Source of the DNA: Pseudomonas yamanorum
GTDB taxonomy: Bacteria; Pseudomonadota; Gammaproteobacteria; Pseudomonadales; Pseudomonadaceae
Direction of reading: 5' to 3'
Length of the DNA: 64,000 nucleotides
Assembly (NCBI RefSeq): GCF_900105735.1
Contig: NZ_LT629793.1
Location: 1,302,001-1,366,000, forward strand
The translations under genes and the position numbers were made by a program. Below the pieces are notes generated by a model that saw nothing but the letters and a program-made list of their open reading frames with translations, ran no database searches and was not told the DNA's origin. This document shows positions 54,284 to 63,533 of the stretch, one piece after another (within the stretch, counting starts at the first letter, position 1; each line of letters opens with the position of its first letter).

Positions 54284-55573
54284 ATGCGCGAAGAGTTGAA
54301 CCAAGGCCTGATCGACTTCCTCAAGGCCTCCCCTACCCCATTCCATGCCACCGCCGCCCTTGCACAGCGCCTGGAAGCGGCCGGTTTCCAGCGTCTTGAC
54401 GAGCGCGAGACCTGGACCACCGAGGCCAACGGTCGCTACTACGTCACCCGCAACGACTCCTCGATCATCGCCTTCAAACTCGGCCGTCACTCGCCCCTGC
54501 AAGGCGGTATTCGCCTGGTCGGCGCCCACACCGACAGCCCGTGCCTGCGGGTCAAGCCACAGCCCGAACTGCAACGCCAGGGCTTCTGGCAACTGGGTGT
54601 GGAAGTGTACGGCGGCGCGTTGCTGGCACCGTGGTTCGACCGCGATCTGTCCCTGGCCGGCCGTGTGACCTTCCGCCGCGACGGCAAGGTCGAAAGCCAA
54701 CTGATCGACTTCAAGCTGCCCATCGCGATCATCCCCAACCTGGCCATTCACCTGAACCGTGAAGCCAACCAGGGTTGGGCGATCAATGCCCAGACCGAGC
54801 TGCCACCGATCCTCGCGCAGTTTGCCGGTGACGAGCGTGTGGACTTCCGCGCGGTGCTTACCGAGCAATTGGCCCGTGAACACGGTTTGAACGCTGACGT
54901 GGTGCTCGACTATGAGCTGAGTTTCTACGACACCCAGAGCGCCGCTGTGATTGGTCTCAATGGCGACTTTATCGCCGGCGCCCGCCTCGACAACCTGCTG
55001 TCGTGCTACGCCGGCCTGCAAGCCCTGCTCACCGCCGAAACCGACGAAACCTGCGTGCTGGTGTGCAACGACCACGAAGAAGTTGGCTCATGCTCCGCCT
55101 GTGGTGCCGACGGCCCGATGCTGGAGCAGACATTGCGCCGCCTGCTGCCGGAAGGTGATGAATTCGTACGCACCATCCAGAAGTCGCTGCTGGTGTCTGC
55201 CGACAACGCTCACGGCGTGCACCCCAACTACGCCGAGAAGCACGACGCCAACCACGGCCCGAAACTCAATGCCGGCCCGGTGATCAAGGTCAACAGCAAC
55301 CAGCGCTACGCCACCAACAGCGAAACCGCCGGGTTCTTCCGCCACCTGTGCATGGCCGAAGAAGTGCCGGTGCAGAGCTTTGTGGTTCGCAGCGACATGG
55401 GTTGCGGCTCGACCATCGGCCCGATCACCGCCAGCCACCTGGGCGTGCGCACTGTGGATATCGGCCTGCCGACGTTTGCCATGCACTCGATTCGCGAGCT
55501 GTGCGGCAGCCACGACCTGGCGCACCTGGTGAAGGTGTTGAGTGCGTTTTACGCGAGTCGTGATTTGCCTTGA
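54284..55573 (+). CDS. apeB: M18-family aspartyl aminopeptidase
   Basis: A 429-residue zinc aminopeptidase. [13 protein letters not shown] near residue 80 and NDHEEVGS near residue 265 supply the metal ligands and the catalytic Glu, and the [17 protein letters not shown] block is family-specific. Length and motifs equal the bacterial M18 ApeB type. Cytoplasmic; cleaves N-terminal acidic residues. The ATG follows GGAGCTACTT. Between two REPINs and transcribed alone. Confidence 0.94.
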   Translation: MREELNQGLIDFLKASPTPFHATAALAQRLEAAGFQRLDERETWTTEANGRYYVTRNDSSIIAFKLGRHSPLQGGIRLVGAHTDSPCLRVKPQPELQRQGFWQLGVEVYGGALLAPWFDRDLSLAGRVTFRRDGKVESQLIDFKLPIAIIPNLAIHLNREANQGWAINAQTELPPILAQFAGDERVDFRAVLTEQLAREHGLNADVVLDYELSFYDTQSAAVIGLNGDFIAGARLDNLLSCYAGLQALLTAETDETCVLVCNDHEEVGSCSACGADGPMLEQTLRRLLPEGDEFVRTIQKSLLVSADNAHGVHPNYAEKHDANHGPKLNAGPVIKVNSNQRYATNSETAGFFRHLCMAEEVPVQSFVVRSDMGCGSTIGPITASHLGVRTVDIGLPTFAMHSIRELCGSHDLAHLVKVLSAFYASRDLP

Positions 55574-55596
55574 TTGCAGGATGAACACAAATCAAA

Positions 55597-55686
55597 TGTG
55601 GGAGCGGGCTTGCTCGCGAATGCAGAAGGTCAGTCAACACATCGGGCGACTGATCCACCGCTTTCGCGAGCAAGCCCGCTCCCACA
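55597..55686. repeat. REPIN (CGGGCTTGCTCGCG class)
   Basis: Intact inverted pair at the convergent junction of apeB and moeA. Confidence 0.93.
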
Positions 55687-55716
55687 TTTTGATTTTCATT
55701 GTTTGATAGACCGGGC

Positions 55717-56943
55717 TCAGTTCAAGACTTCACTCAACGGAATGAAGTTGACCCGATCACCGATCTCCAGCGTCGTGCCTTCCAGCACCTCGACCAAACC
55801 TTCAGCCCACGCCGCACTGCGCAGCACACCCGAGCTCTGGTTGCGATAGATGATCGCCTTGCCCTGCTCAAGCCGCCCGCGCAAATACTCACGGCGATTC
55901 CCCGGCTTGGCCCAGACAAATCCCACCGGGACTTCTATGCGCAATGGCTGCACGTCTTCCACACCCTGGCGGCGCAACAGGTAGGGCCGCGCCAGCAAGG
56001 CAAAGGTCACCAGGGTCGACGCCGGATTACCCGGCAAGCCGATCACCGGTACACCACGGAAATGCCCGAACGTCAGCGGCTTGCCCGGCTTGATCGCCAG
56101 CTTCCACAGCGCCAGCTCGCCCTCTTCCCGCAGCGCAATCCCGAGAAAATCCGCCTCGCCCACCGACACACCGCCAGTGGACAGAATCAGGTCAACCGAG
56201 CCCAATGCACCCAGGCGCTCGCGGGTCTTTTCCAGATCATCCGGCAGGATCCCGGCATCTACCACTTCGCAACCCAGGCGCTCCAGCCAGCTGCACAGCA
56301 CCCGGCGATTACTGTTGTAGATCTGACCGGGACCCAGCGGCAGGCCCGGCTCGATCAACTCGTCGCCGGTGGACAGCACGGCCACGCGGGCGCGTCGCAC
56401 CACCTCCAGCCGATCACGACCCAGTGAAGCCGCCAGGCCCAACTCGATCGGGCCCAGGCGTGTACCTGCTGGCAACACCAACTCGCCCACCGTGGTTTCC
56501 TGGCCTTGGGGACGGATGTTTTGATCCACCTGCAACGCTTCGGTGAAGCTCACCCGCTGATCGGGGTGGACCACTGCGTTTTCCTGCATCTCAACGCAGT
56601 CCGCGCCTTCCGGCACCGGGGCACCGGTGAAGATTCGCGCACAGGTGCCGGCGGCCAAAGGCTCCGGTGCCGTGCCTGCGAAAATGCGCTGGCTGACTAC
56701 CAATGGCTCGCCGGTCCAGTCCGCCAGGCGCAGGGCGTAACCGTCCATGGCGCTGTTGGGCCAGGGCGGCAAGTCCAGGGTAGAGATCAGCGCCTGCGCC
56801 AGCACACGACCATCACACTCGGCCAGCGGCAACGTTTCCTGCTCACGAATCGGCGCGGCTTCAGCCATCGCCAGCAGTTGTTCGAGGGCATCTTCCACCG
56901 GCATCAACGCGCCGGTCTTGCCCGGCTTACCCACGGGATTCAC
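55717..56943 (-). CDS. moeA: Molybdopterin molybdotransferase MoeA
   Basis: Inserts molybdate into adenylylated molybdopterin. The 408-residue protein has [14 protein letters not shown] at the start, [14 protein letters not shown] near residue 185, and [15 protein letters not shown] near residue 245 (MoCF_biosynth substrate loop). It overlaps moaB by 17 bases, so the two are cotranscribed and probably translationally coupled. Confidence 0.95.
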   Translation of the reverse strand: MNPVGKPGKTGALMPVEDALEQLLAMAEAAPIREQETLPLAECDGRVLAQALISTLDLPPWPNSAMDGYALRLADWTGEPLVVSQRIFAGTAPEPLAAGTCARIFTGAPVPEGADCVEMQENAVVHPDQRVSFTEALQVDQNIRPQGQETTVGELVLPAGTRLGPIELGLAASLGRDRLEVVRRARVAVLSTGDELIEPGLPLGPGQIYNSNRRVLCSWLERLGCEVVDAGILPDDLEKTRERLGALGSVDLILSTGGVSVGEADFLGIALREEGELALWKLAIKPGKPLTFGHFRGVPVIGLPGNPASTLVTFALLARPYLLRRQGVEDVQPLRIEVPVGFVWAKPGNRREYLRGRLEQGKAIIYRNQSSGVLRSAAWAEGLVEVLEGTTLEIGDRVNFIPLSEVLN

Positions 56944-57466
56944 AGGGCTCGGCCTGCTTCAAATGCGGAACGAAGTTGCACGGGCGGTGACGGTTATCCA
57001 GTTGCTCGGCGAGAATCCCGTCCCATCCGGTGCGCACCGCGTTGGTGGAGCCCGGCAGGCAGCACACCAGGGTGCCATTGGCCAGGCCGGCCAGGGCGCG
57101 GGACTGCACGGTGGAGGTGCCGATATCGGCCACGGAGATTTGCCGGAACAGTTCGCCGAAACCATCCACCTGTTTATCCAGCAGGCAGCTCACCGCTTCC
57201 GGGGTGCTGTCGCGGCCGGTGAAGCCGGTGCCGCCGGTGATCAACACCACTTGCACCACGTCTTCGGCAATCCAGTGCGCCACTTGCGCACGGATTTTGT
57301 ACAGATCATCTTTAAGCAACACGCGCTCGGCCAGCAGGTGGCCGGCGGCGGTCAGGCGGTCGACGAAGACCTGGCCCGAGGTGTCGGTTTCCAGGGTGCG
57401 GGTGTCACTGACCGTCAATACAGCGATATTCAGGGGTACAAAGGGCGCATCAGCCTTGGCTTTCAT
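56927..57466 (-). CDS. moaB: Molybdenum cofactor biosynthesis protein MoaB
   Basis: A 179-residue MoaB/Mog-type protein that adenylylates molybdopterin before molybdate insertion. [20 protein letters not shown] near residue 95 is the conserved loop, and a Lys/Asp-rich N-terminal part is normal. It is first gene of a moaB-moeA pair and divergent from mobA, with 75 bases between. Confidence 0.95.
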   Translation of the reverse strand: MKAKADAPFVPLNIAVLTVSDTRTLETDTSGQVFVDRLTAAGHLLAERVLLKDDLYKIRAQVAHWIAEDVVQVVLITGGTGFTGRDSTPEAVSCLLDKQVDGFGELFRQISVADIGTSTVQSRALAGLANGTLVCCLPGSTNAVRTGWDGILAEQLDNRHRPCNFVPHLKQAEPCESRG

Positions 57467-57541
57467 GGCTCGGTCCGGTTGTCGAAGGAACAGCCCGATG
57501 TTATATCACAGGCCCCCATTTCACTGCCCGCTGGAGCTGCC

Positions 57542-58144
57542 ATGCCAAGCCATTCCTCCCCACTGCCCTGCTCCGTCCTGTTGCTGGCCGGCGGCCGTGG
57601 CCAGCGCATGGGCGGCCTCGACAAGGGTCTTCTCGACTGGCACGGACAGCCGCTGATTGCGCACCTGCATCGCCTGGTACGGCCTTTGACCGACGACCTG
57701 ATCATCTCCTGCAACCGTAACCAGCCGCAGTACGCGGCCTACGCCGATCAATTGGTCGGCGATGACAGCCCGGACTTCCCGGGGCCACTGGCCGGCATTC
57801 GTGCAGGACTGGCAGTGGCGCAGCATGGGCATCTGCTGGTATTGCCGTGCGATGTGCCGCAGATCGACGCGCGATTGCTCGCCGACCTGCGCAGCACAGC
57901 GCAGCAGAATCCATTGCTGCCGGTGATGGTGCGTCACGGCGATTTCTGGGAGCCTCTGCTCTGCGTCATACCGACGCTGCTGCGCGAGCGGTTCGATGAA
58001 GCCTGGGCAGCCGGCGAGCGCAGCCCGCGCCGAATCATGCAGGCACTGGGGGCCAAAGCCCTGGATTGCCCCGCCGACGACTCACGCTTGGCCAACCTCA
58101 ATACACCTGAGTTGTTGCACCGCCCGCCCAGCGTGTCAGAATGA
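57542..58144 (+). CDS. mobA: Molybdenum cofactor guanylyltransferase MobA
   Basis: Attaches GMP to Mo-molybdopterin to form the bis-MGD cofactor. The 200-residue protein has the nucleotide-binding [20 protein letters not shown] at its start and PCDVPQID near residue 100 with the metal Asp. The ATG follows GGAGCTGCC. An open frame continues 265 codons upstream through the opposite-strand moeA/moaB region, but it is not coding. Functionally one with moaB-moeA. Confidence 0.95.
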   Translation: MPSHSSPLPCSVLLLAGGRGQRMGGLDKGLLDWHGQPLIAHLHRLVRPLTDDLIISCNRNQPQYAAYADQLVGDDSPDFPGPLAGIRAGLAVAQHGHLLVLPCDVPQIDARLLADLRSTAQQNPLLPVMVRHGDFWEPLLCVIPTLLRERFDEAWAAGERSPRRIMQALGAKALDCPADDSRLANLNTPELLHRPPSVSE

Positions 58145-58224
58145 ACATCGAACAAGGAACTTTGCCGACGTTGCACACGTCACAAGGTCAGTACTCAACA
58201 AAGCATTCTCTCGGAGACAAACTC

Positions 58225-58446
58225 ATGACTCAACGGACCATCGCCGCTCTCATGCTTGCACTGGGCCTCGCTACCCTTGCCGGTTGCGCCTCGCCTACAG
58301 TGATCACCCTGAATGACGGTCGCGAAATCCAGGCCGTCGACACTCCTAAATTCGATAAGTCCACCGGCTTCTACGAATTCGAACAACTGGATGGCAAGCG
58401 CACCCAGATCAACAAGGATCAGGTTCGCACCGTTAAAGACCTGTAA
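58225..58446 (+). CDS. YgdI/YgdR-family lipoprotein
   Basis: A 73-residue small lipoprotein. The signal peptide ends in the lipobox LAGC (Cys at residue 19) and the mature part is a short SH3-like fold (VITLNDGREIQAVDTPKFDK). The function of the family is unknown. The ATG (MTQRTIAALML) follows CGGAGA. A terminator lies just after the stop. Confidence 0.92.
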   Translation: MTQRTIAALMLALGLATLAGCASPTVITLNDGREIQAVDTPKFDKSTGFYEFEQLDGKRTQINKDQVRTVKDL

Positions 58447-58464
58447 GTCTTAACGCCAGATACG

Positions 58465-58491
58465 AAAAGCCCGCGTAATGCGGGCTTTTTC
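58465..58491. terminator. Bidirectional rho-independent terminator
   Basis: AAAAGCCCGC/GCGGGCTTTT with a 5-base loop, and T-runs readable on both strands, between the convergent lipoprotein and pseudouridine synthase genes. Confidence 0.92.
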
Positions 58492-58502
58492 GTTCCTGGG
58501 GT

Positions 58503-59387
58503 TTACCAGTCCAGGCTGATCTCGCTGCGGAAGTTTCGCTCCAGACCGGTGACCGGGTCGATGAAGCGCACGCCTTGGGCCAGCAGCTTGAGTGGGTTGG
58601 CGTAATCGTCCTCGGCATCCTTGATGACGTCGGGGTAGAACGGATCGTTGCAGATACTCGCGCCTAACGCCGTCATGTGCACCCGTAACTGATGTTTCTT
58701 GCCGGTCACCGGAAACAGGCCATAGCGCCACAGGTCGCCATTTTTTTCCCGCACCTCGACCGCCGTCTCGGTATTGCTCGCCCCCTCGCCTTCCTGCATG
58801 CGAAAGAACGGCTCGCCGTCCACCAACCGGCTTTTATGCACCAGCGGAAAAGTCCGCCCAGGCAATGCCGGAGCAATGGCTTCGTAGAACTTGTCGATCT
58901 TGCGCGTGGGAAACAGCTGTTGATACGCCGAGCGCGTCTGAGGGTTTGCCGAAAACAGCACCAGCCCCGCGGTATGCCGATCGATGCGATGCAGCGGCAC
59001 CAGAGACGGGTTGTCCAGGCGACGGATCAAACGCCGCAACAGGGTCTGCTCGACGTACTCGCCGGCAGGCGTGACCGGCAGGAAGTGCGGCTTGTCGGCC
59101 ACCACCAGGTGTTCATCGGCGTAGAGGATCGTCTCCTGCACCGGGATCACTTTCTCGTTCGGCACTTCGCGGAAGTAGTAGATGCACAGGCCTTCGCGGT
59201 AGGCCAGGTCCTGAGTGATAGGTGCACCGTTGATGTCCAGCACCCGGCCCCGGGCGATGCGGTCCAGCCATTGTTCGCGGCTGATGGCCGGGAAGTGCTC
59301 GCACAGGCAATCCAGCACGGTCGCCCAGGCGCCCGGCGGCAGGTACAAGGTGCTGGCTTGATGCTGGGCAGCGGAAAAAACGGACAT
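58503..59387 (-). CDS. RluA-family pseudouridine synthase (second copy)
   Basis: A 294-residue pseudouridine synthase of the larger RluA-like type. The catalytic Asp is in LHRIDRHTAGLVLF near residue 150, with His-Arg-Ile-Asp in place of the more usual His-Arg-Leu-Asp; Lys-His-Gln-Leu-Arg-Val near residue 240 is the second block. The N-terminal ~95 residues (S4-like) precede it. Target RNA unknown. Start at MSVFSAAQHQAST; two further in-frame starts upstream are weaker. Confidence 0.88.
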   Translation of the reverse strand: MSVFSAAQHQASTLYLPPGAWATVLDCLCEHFPAISREQWLDRIARGRVLDINGAPITQDLAYREGLCIYYFREVPNEKVIPVQETILYADEHLVVADKPHFLPVTPAGEYVEQTLLRRLIRRLDNPSLVPLHRIDRHTAGLVLFSANPQTRSAYQQLFPTRKIDKFYEAIAPALPGRTFPLVHKSRLVDGEPFFRMQEGEGASNTETAVEVREKNGDLWRYGLFPVTGKKHQLRVHMTALGASICNDPFYPDVIKDAEDDYANPLKLLAQGVRFIDPVTGLERNFRSEISLDW

Positions 59388-59458
59388 GGGCAGGCTCAAA
59401 GCGTGGACATACAGGCGGGCATTATCCCGCATGCAACCGGATCAGGCCCAGCACAGAT

Positions 59459-59794
59459 TCAGGCCTTGGCCAATTCCCCACGCAGCACTGGCGACGCACT
59501 GGCTGCTTCGGTGAATTCCTTGAGCCAGCGCAGCACATCCACCGCTTCCCAGCGGCCCGGATCGTAAAGCGCATACAGCAAGCCCTGATAGCCCACCACA
59601 TCCAACTGCTTGTGATAACCGGCACGCTGAAACAGCGCTTCGATCTCGGCAAAGCAGGTATTGAAATGCACTTTGTTAAACGGCGTCTTGCCTTCCGTGA
59701 CCAGGCCATCGAGGCGCAGCTCGTTCACCGCATCGCGCACGACGTCGGCGGACATGCGATTGACGCTGCTTTTCAGTTGTTCAACATTCACCAC
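59459..59794 (-). CDS. Conserved hypothetical protein (111 aa)
   Basis: I do not recognise a family. The 111-residue soluble chain is mainly helical: MVNVEQLKSSVNRMSADVVRDAV, then a segment with FNTCFAEIEALFQRAGYHKQLDVVGY, and a Trp-containing part (GRWEAVDVLRWLKEFTE). No signal or membrane segment. Its start is followed on the left by the RluA-family gene (72 bases), and a DUF836 gene lies 75 bases to the right on the same strand. Confidence 0.72.
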   Translation of the reverse strand: MVNVEQLKSSVNRMSADVVRDAVNELRLDGLVTEGKTPFNKVHFNTCFAEIEALFQRAGYHKQLDVVGYQGLLYALYDPGRWEAVDVLRWLKEFTEAASASPVLRGELAKA

Positions 59795-59868
59795 GGGCGT
59801 TCCCTCTCATTCAATCGCTGTACAAACATACAGTAACTGAATAATCGGGAACTCGCCATCGCCGAGTA

Positions 59869-60105
59869 CTAGAGGAGAAAGCTCACCACCTGCGCTTCAT
59901 CGAACGGCCAGTCCAGCTCAGCGCCCGTGTCCACCCGGCGCAGCACCGGAATCCGCAGGCCGTAGGCTTCGAACAAGGCCTCGGAATCGGCGATATCCAC
60001 TAACTCCACCAGCAGGCCGTGTTCGACCAACGGCATGATTTCCGCTTCGGCAAATTCGCAAAGATGGCAGCCCAAGGTGCCGAACAACTGACATTCAGGA
60101 AGCAT
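59869..60105 (-). CDS. Glutaredoxin-family (DUF836) protein
   Basis: A 78-residue thioredoxin-fold protein with the redox pair in GTLGCHLCEFAE (CHLC) near residue 12 and the cis-Pro stretch RIPVLRRVD, matching DUF836/glutaredoxin-like family members. Partner unknown. It is free-standing on the minus strand, with 145 bases between it and the oxygenase operon to its right. Confidence 0.9.
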   Translation of the reverse strand: MLPECQLFGTLGCHLCEFAEAEIMPLVEHGLLVELVDIADSEALFEAYGLRIPVLRRVDTGAELDWPFDEAQVVSFLL

Positions 60106-60250
60106 GGCAAAGGGTCCGAGAAGAATCAGGTGCCTATTCTAACAGCGTCGGGACAGTGCAGATCAGCATGGCCAACAACAGGAGCCACCACGGGTGGATG
60201 AGCTACACCCGGATATCGGCTCTTGGCAACACGACCCCATCCTCATGCCC

Positions 60251-61252
60251 CTAGAGCCAGATCTCCAGCTTCCGCTCGGCAAAGACCAGTGGCTGGCCGT
60301 GCTCCAGCAACTGCCGAATGCTCGGCCCAAGCAGGTCTTGCGGCCCATCCAAGGGCGTCGCAGGTGTGGTGTGAAAGCGCACTCGATTAGCGCTGACACG
60401 CTCCAGGATCTGACGGTCCTGGCGCAAGATCACCCGGAACAACCGGCGCAATACCAACCGTTTGAGTAGCCCCGGCAATACCCCGCGCGTCGTGGCAATC
60501 CGGGCAAACAAGCGCACTTGGCCATCGCCATCCGGCGTCATCCAGGCGCTGACCAGCAGGTTAAGTCCGCCGCGCGCATCGCGATATTCGATCTCTGCCA
60601 AACCCGGCAAGCGAAAGCGTCCCATGCTGACGCCACGCTCCCCCTCGAACCAGCGCGAGATCAACCCTGATTGCTTGCCCTCTTCGCTATAGACTGCCTC
60701 GACACCATCTGCGAGGGCGCGCACACGAACACTGAGTTTTTGCCGCTGCCTGTCGTGGCGTATCCACCCGGCATGCACGAAATGCGTGTGAAAACCGTCG
60801 AGAAAATTCTCCGCAGCGTCTTGTAGTGAACACTGCACCTGATCGGTCATCCAGAACGTGTCCAGATCCTGCTGTTGCGGGGCAGGCGCAGTGGGAGGTG
60901 TTTGAGGACGCTCAGGACCAAGACTGACCCATACCAGCCCGTCGGCCTCGCAACTATGCCAGCTATCCAGCAACGGCTTGCTGCAGGTTGCCAGTTTTGT
61001 GCCCGGCACCCGCGTACAACGTCCATCGGCGGCAAATCGCCAACCGTGATAGGGGCATTCGATCTGCCCATCGCGAACCTTGCCTGCGCTCAATGGCGCA
61101 AAGCGATGCGGGCAGCGATCAGGTAAAGCAGCGACGTCCCCACCTTCACCCCGAAACAGCACCAACGGCAGGCCAAATAACTGGCGTGCCAACGGCGCAT
61201 TTCGCAGCTCGTGGCTCAAGGCTACCGGCCACCAGCCGTTTACTTGACTCAT
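60251..61252 (-). CDS. Rieske-type non-haem iron oxygenase
   Basis: A 333-residue oxygenase alpha-subunit-like protein. The Rieske [2Fe-2S] ligands are in CPHRFAPLS (residues ~47-50) and CPYHGW (residues ~67-70). The mononuclear iron site is in NFLDGFHTHFVH near residue 150. It resembles vanillate-demethylase/PaO-like oxygenases. No reductase gene is adjacent, so electrons must come from elsewhere. Its ATG overlaps the GNAT stop by 4 bases (ATGA), making it the last gene of an overlapping operon, where it probably hydroxylates or desaturates the pathway product. Confidence 0.9.
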   Translation of the reverse strand: MSQVNGWWPVALSHELRNAPLARQLFGLPLVLFRGEGGDVAALPDRCPHRFAPLSAGKVRDGQIECPYHGWRFAADGRCTRVPGTKLATCSKPLLDSWHSCEADGLVWVSLGPERPQTPPTAPAPQQQDLDTFWMTDQVQCSLQDAAENFLDGFHTHFVHAGWIRHDRQRQKLSVRVRALADGVEAVYSEEGKQSGLISRWFEGERGVSMGRFRLPGLAEIEYRDARGGLNLLVSAWMTPDGDGQVRLFARIATTRGVLPGLLKRLVLRRLFRVILRQDRQILERVSANRVRFHTTPATPLDGPQDLLGPSIRQLLEHGQPLVFAERKLEIWL

Positions 61253-62388
61253 AGTTTTAACTTACGCATCAAGGGCACACCGATGCCATGCAACAGGTGG
61301 CTCAGGACATGCCACACCCACCTGCGACCCCAGGACAAATGGGCGACATGGATGAGGCTGTACTCGATCTGCGGCTGGCCCCCGCGCAAGCGTTTGAACT
61401 CGGCAGCGCCCGAGCTGAAGTTCAACACCACGCCGCGCTCAACCGCCTCTTGCAAGCACAACCGCGTGAGTTGGCGATACAACCCGGCCCGCTGCGGCAG
61501 GGCGGTGTCGTAACCCACTATCGGGGTGCTGAGCGTCCCAGCGTTGGCAAACCAGCCAAGGGCACCGTCAATGCGCCCCTCAGCATTGCGTAAAGCCCGC
61601 ATCTCCAACCAACCTTCACGTTGGCCGCGCTGCATCCACTGGGCGCTATAGTGCGGGTTCAGCCTGCAATACTTGTTCAGGTAAAGCAGGTTATAAAGAT
61701 GCTCGATGCGTTGAAAGTCAGCGTCATCCAGCGCCGCGCCCGGCACCACTTCATAGGGGCTGCGGCGCAGCAACGTGGCGTCCAGCCGAGTGTTGTGGTG
61801 CTTAAGAAATGAAGCCTGCGCCCCAGCCCGTCCATCGAACAGATAGACCTGTCGGCTGGGAATACTCAGGTAGCCAAGGCTTTCCAGATTCAGGCGTAGC
61901 TCCCGATTGCTGAAGTCATTCAGAGAGCGAAAACCAAACCCATGATCGGGAAACGTTCGACGCAACAAGGCGGTGATCGCCGACAGTTCGGTGATGTCCC
62001 AGTCGCCTGGGTAGAGGTTGGTGGACAGCAGCCAGTTGTTGACCTGCACCAGTTTGTCGACATTGGCCCGGCGCAGCAGATGGTTCACGCCCTGAGTCAG
62101 GATCTTAAGCGGCCAAGTCAGCCAGGGCCGGCCAAGGCGTTTGATCTCTTCACGGGCGTAGCCGCTATAAGCAGTTTGAGGCGACACCACGTAGCAGTTG
62201 TCATCCGGCTCAAGGCCCTCGGTGATACTGACGGGAAACTGCTGCGTCCCTGTGTCGAGCAGCGCCATGCGGGTAATGACGTTGCCGATCAGCGCGCCGC
62301 CGGCACACGTACGCACATAGCGCCGGGCGAGGCTGTCGTGGGCGCGGACGGGCTCACTGAGCAGTTGCTCTTCGAGTAGCAATCTCAT
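61249..62388 (-). CDS. FemAB/CelD-type GNAT acyltransferase
   Basis: A 379-residue protein of the GNAT superfamily in the FemAB/CelD (Acetyltransf_6) manner. VLNFSSGAAEFKRLRGG near residue 325 is the tell-tale late block (fold-specific Gly/Lys), and IPSRQVYLFDGRA with LRLNLESLGYLSIPS lie earlier. It ends with a short hydrophobic/basic tail. ATG overlaps the stop of the ATP-grasp gene (ATGA). A role in joining an acyl or aminoacyl group to the ATP-grasp product is inferred. Confidence 0.78.
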   Translation of the reverse strand: MRLLLEEQLLSEPVRAHDSLARRYVRTCAGGALIGNVITRMALLDTGTQQFPVSITEGLEPDDNCYVVSPQTAYSGYAREEIKRLGRPWLTWPLKILTQGVNHLLRRANVDKLVQVNNWLLSTNLYPGDWDITELSAITALLRRTFPDHGFGFRSLNDFSNRELRLNLESLGYLSIPSRQVYLFDGRAGAQASFLKHHNTRLDATLLRRSPYEVVPGAALDDADFQRIEHLYNLLYLNKYCRLNPHYSAQWMQRGQREGWLEMRALRNAEGRIDGALGWFANAGTLSTPIVGYDTALPQRAGLYRQLTRLCLQEAVERGVVLNFSSGAAEFKRLRGGQPQIEYSLIHVAHLSWGRRWVWHVLSHLLHGIGVPLMRKLKL

Positions 62389-63533
62389 GGCAGGTCCTCG
62401 CTCAACGGCTGGCCGTTCCACTCGATGTCTGCGGTGGACGCGGCCAGCAGGCCGCAACGCCGGGAAGCGGCGCGCGCGATAATTTCAGCCAGGCTCAGCA
62501 CTTGCGCGGTCAGCGGCCAGAAATCACCTTTGCGGGTAATCACATCGCGGGCATCGGCATAGTCACGCCAGAACCCCGCGTTCAACACCTGCTTTGGCGC
62601 CACCAGCAGGAGCATCGCCAGCGCAATCATCCGGGGTTCGCAGGTCGGCTCAAGCACGCCGCTGCCACTCAGGCTGGCGACCAGTTGCCTGCGCTGATTA
62701 TCGAACAGATGCACACCACTGGTGGCTCGTGGGTTGCACTCCAACACATGAAAATGTCCAGCCGTATCTTCAATAAAGTCGAAACCCACCTGCCCGGTGT
62801 AGCCAGTTTCGCGACCGAATTGTTCGAGGAACTGGCGCACCGGCGCCGGTGCGCAAGGCTCGAAATAAATCCCCGACCCACGTCCCACCCGGTAGCGCGG
62901 GTGGTAGCAGCTATGGGCGCGCAACTCACCGTCGATCATGACGCTGAAACTGCAATATTCACGGCCCTCGATAAACCGCTGCGCCACCCAAGGCGCCGCT
63001 TCACTGGGCTGTACCTTTGCCAGTTGCCTGACTGTCGGGCGGATCAACGTCTGGGAGGCAAAGCGCGAATATGCCGGCTTGAACACCCACTGGCTCGCTT
63101 CACACGTCAATGCCTGTACCTCCAGGCGATCAGTCAACAGGCGGGTTTCAGGAGCCGCCAACGCCCAGCCCGCCGTCATGGCTGCGAAACGACCCTTGTG
63201 ATGCAAGCGATGCAGCAAGGCAAAATCGCCGGTCAACACCCTGCAAAGCGGCGCCAGGCGTTCGAGACCGTGGGCCAGGTAAAACACTTCCTCGCAGGTG
63301 GGCAGCAGTAAATCGATGCGCTGCGCCTGGATCACCTGTGCCAATGCCGTGATCCAGGCTGCTGGATTTTGTCGAGGTTCCGGCAGGCGTACAAAGTGCT
63401 GCACCGAACAACTGAAACGGCTCAGCGGCTGGCCCAAGGAATCCCCCACGCTGACCGTCCAGCCCGCCTCATCAAAGGCCCGCGCCCATTCCAGGCAGGC
63501 TGGGGCGCGCGCGCCAAGAATCAGTACATGCAT
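62385..63533 (-). CDS. ATP-grasp ligase
   Basis: A 382-residue carboxylate-amine/thiol ligase-type protein. The pre-ATP-grasp Rossmann start is MHVLILGARAPACLEWARAF, ATP contacts are in WVFKPAYSRFASQ near residue 165, and the metal site is FHVLECNPRATSGVH near residue 270. It overlaps the upstream adenylate-forming gene by 13 bases and the downstream GNAT by 4. The likely reaction is formation of an amide or peptide bond on a small carboxylic acid; the substrates are unknown. Confidence 0.88.
   Translation of the reverse strand: MHVLILGARAPACLEWARAFDEAGWTVSVGDSLGQPLSRFSCSVQHFVRLPEPRQNPAAWITALAQVIQAQRIDLLLPTCEEVFYLAHGLERLAPLCRVLTGDFALLHRLHHKGRFAAMTAGWALAAPETRLLTDRLEVQALTCEASQWVFKPAYSRFASQTLIRPTVRQLAKVQPSEAAPWVAQRFIEGREYCSFSVMIDGELRAHSCYHPRYRVGRGSGIYFEPCAPAPVRQFLEQFGRETGYTGQVGFDFIEDTAGHFHVLECNPRATSGVHLFDNQRRQLVASLSGSGVLEPTCEPRMIALAMLLLVAPKQVLNAGFWRDYADARDVITRKGDFWPLTAQVLSLAEIIARAASRRCGLLAASTADIEWNGQPLSEDLP

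Noticed and set aside
7474..55686. Repeats considered as a CRISPR array
   Set aside because: The repeats are dispersed by kilobases, come in inverted pairs and sit between genes. There are no regular spacers and no cas genes.
56747..57541. 265-codon extension of mobA
   Set aside because: Antisense to moeA/moaB; the MobA domain begins exactly at the ATG at 57542.
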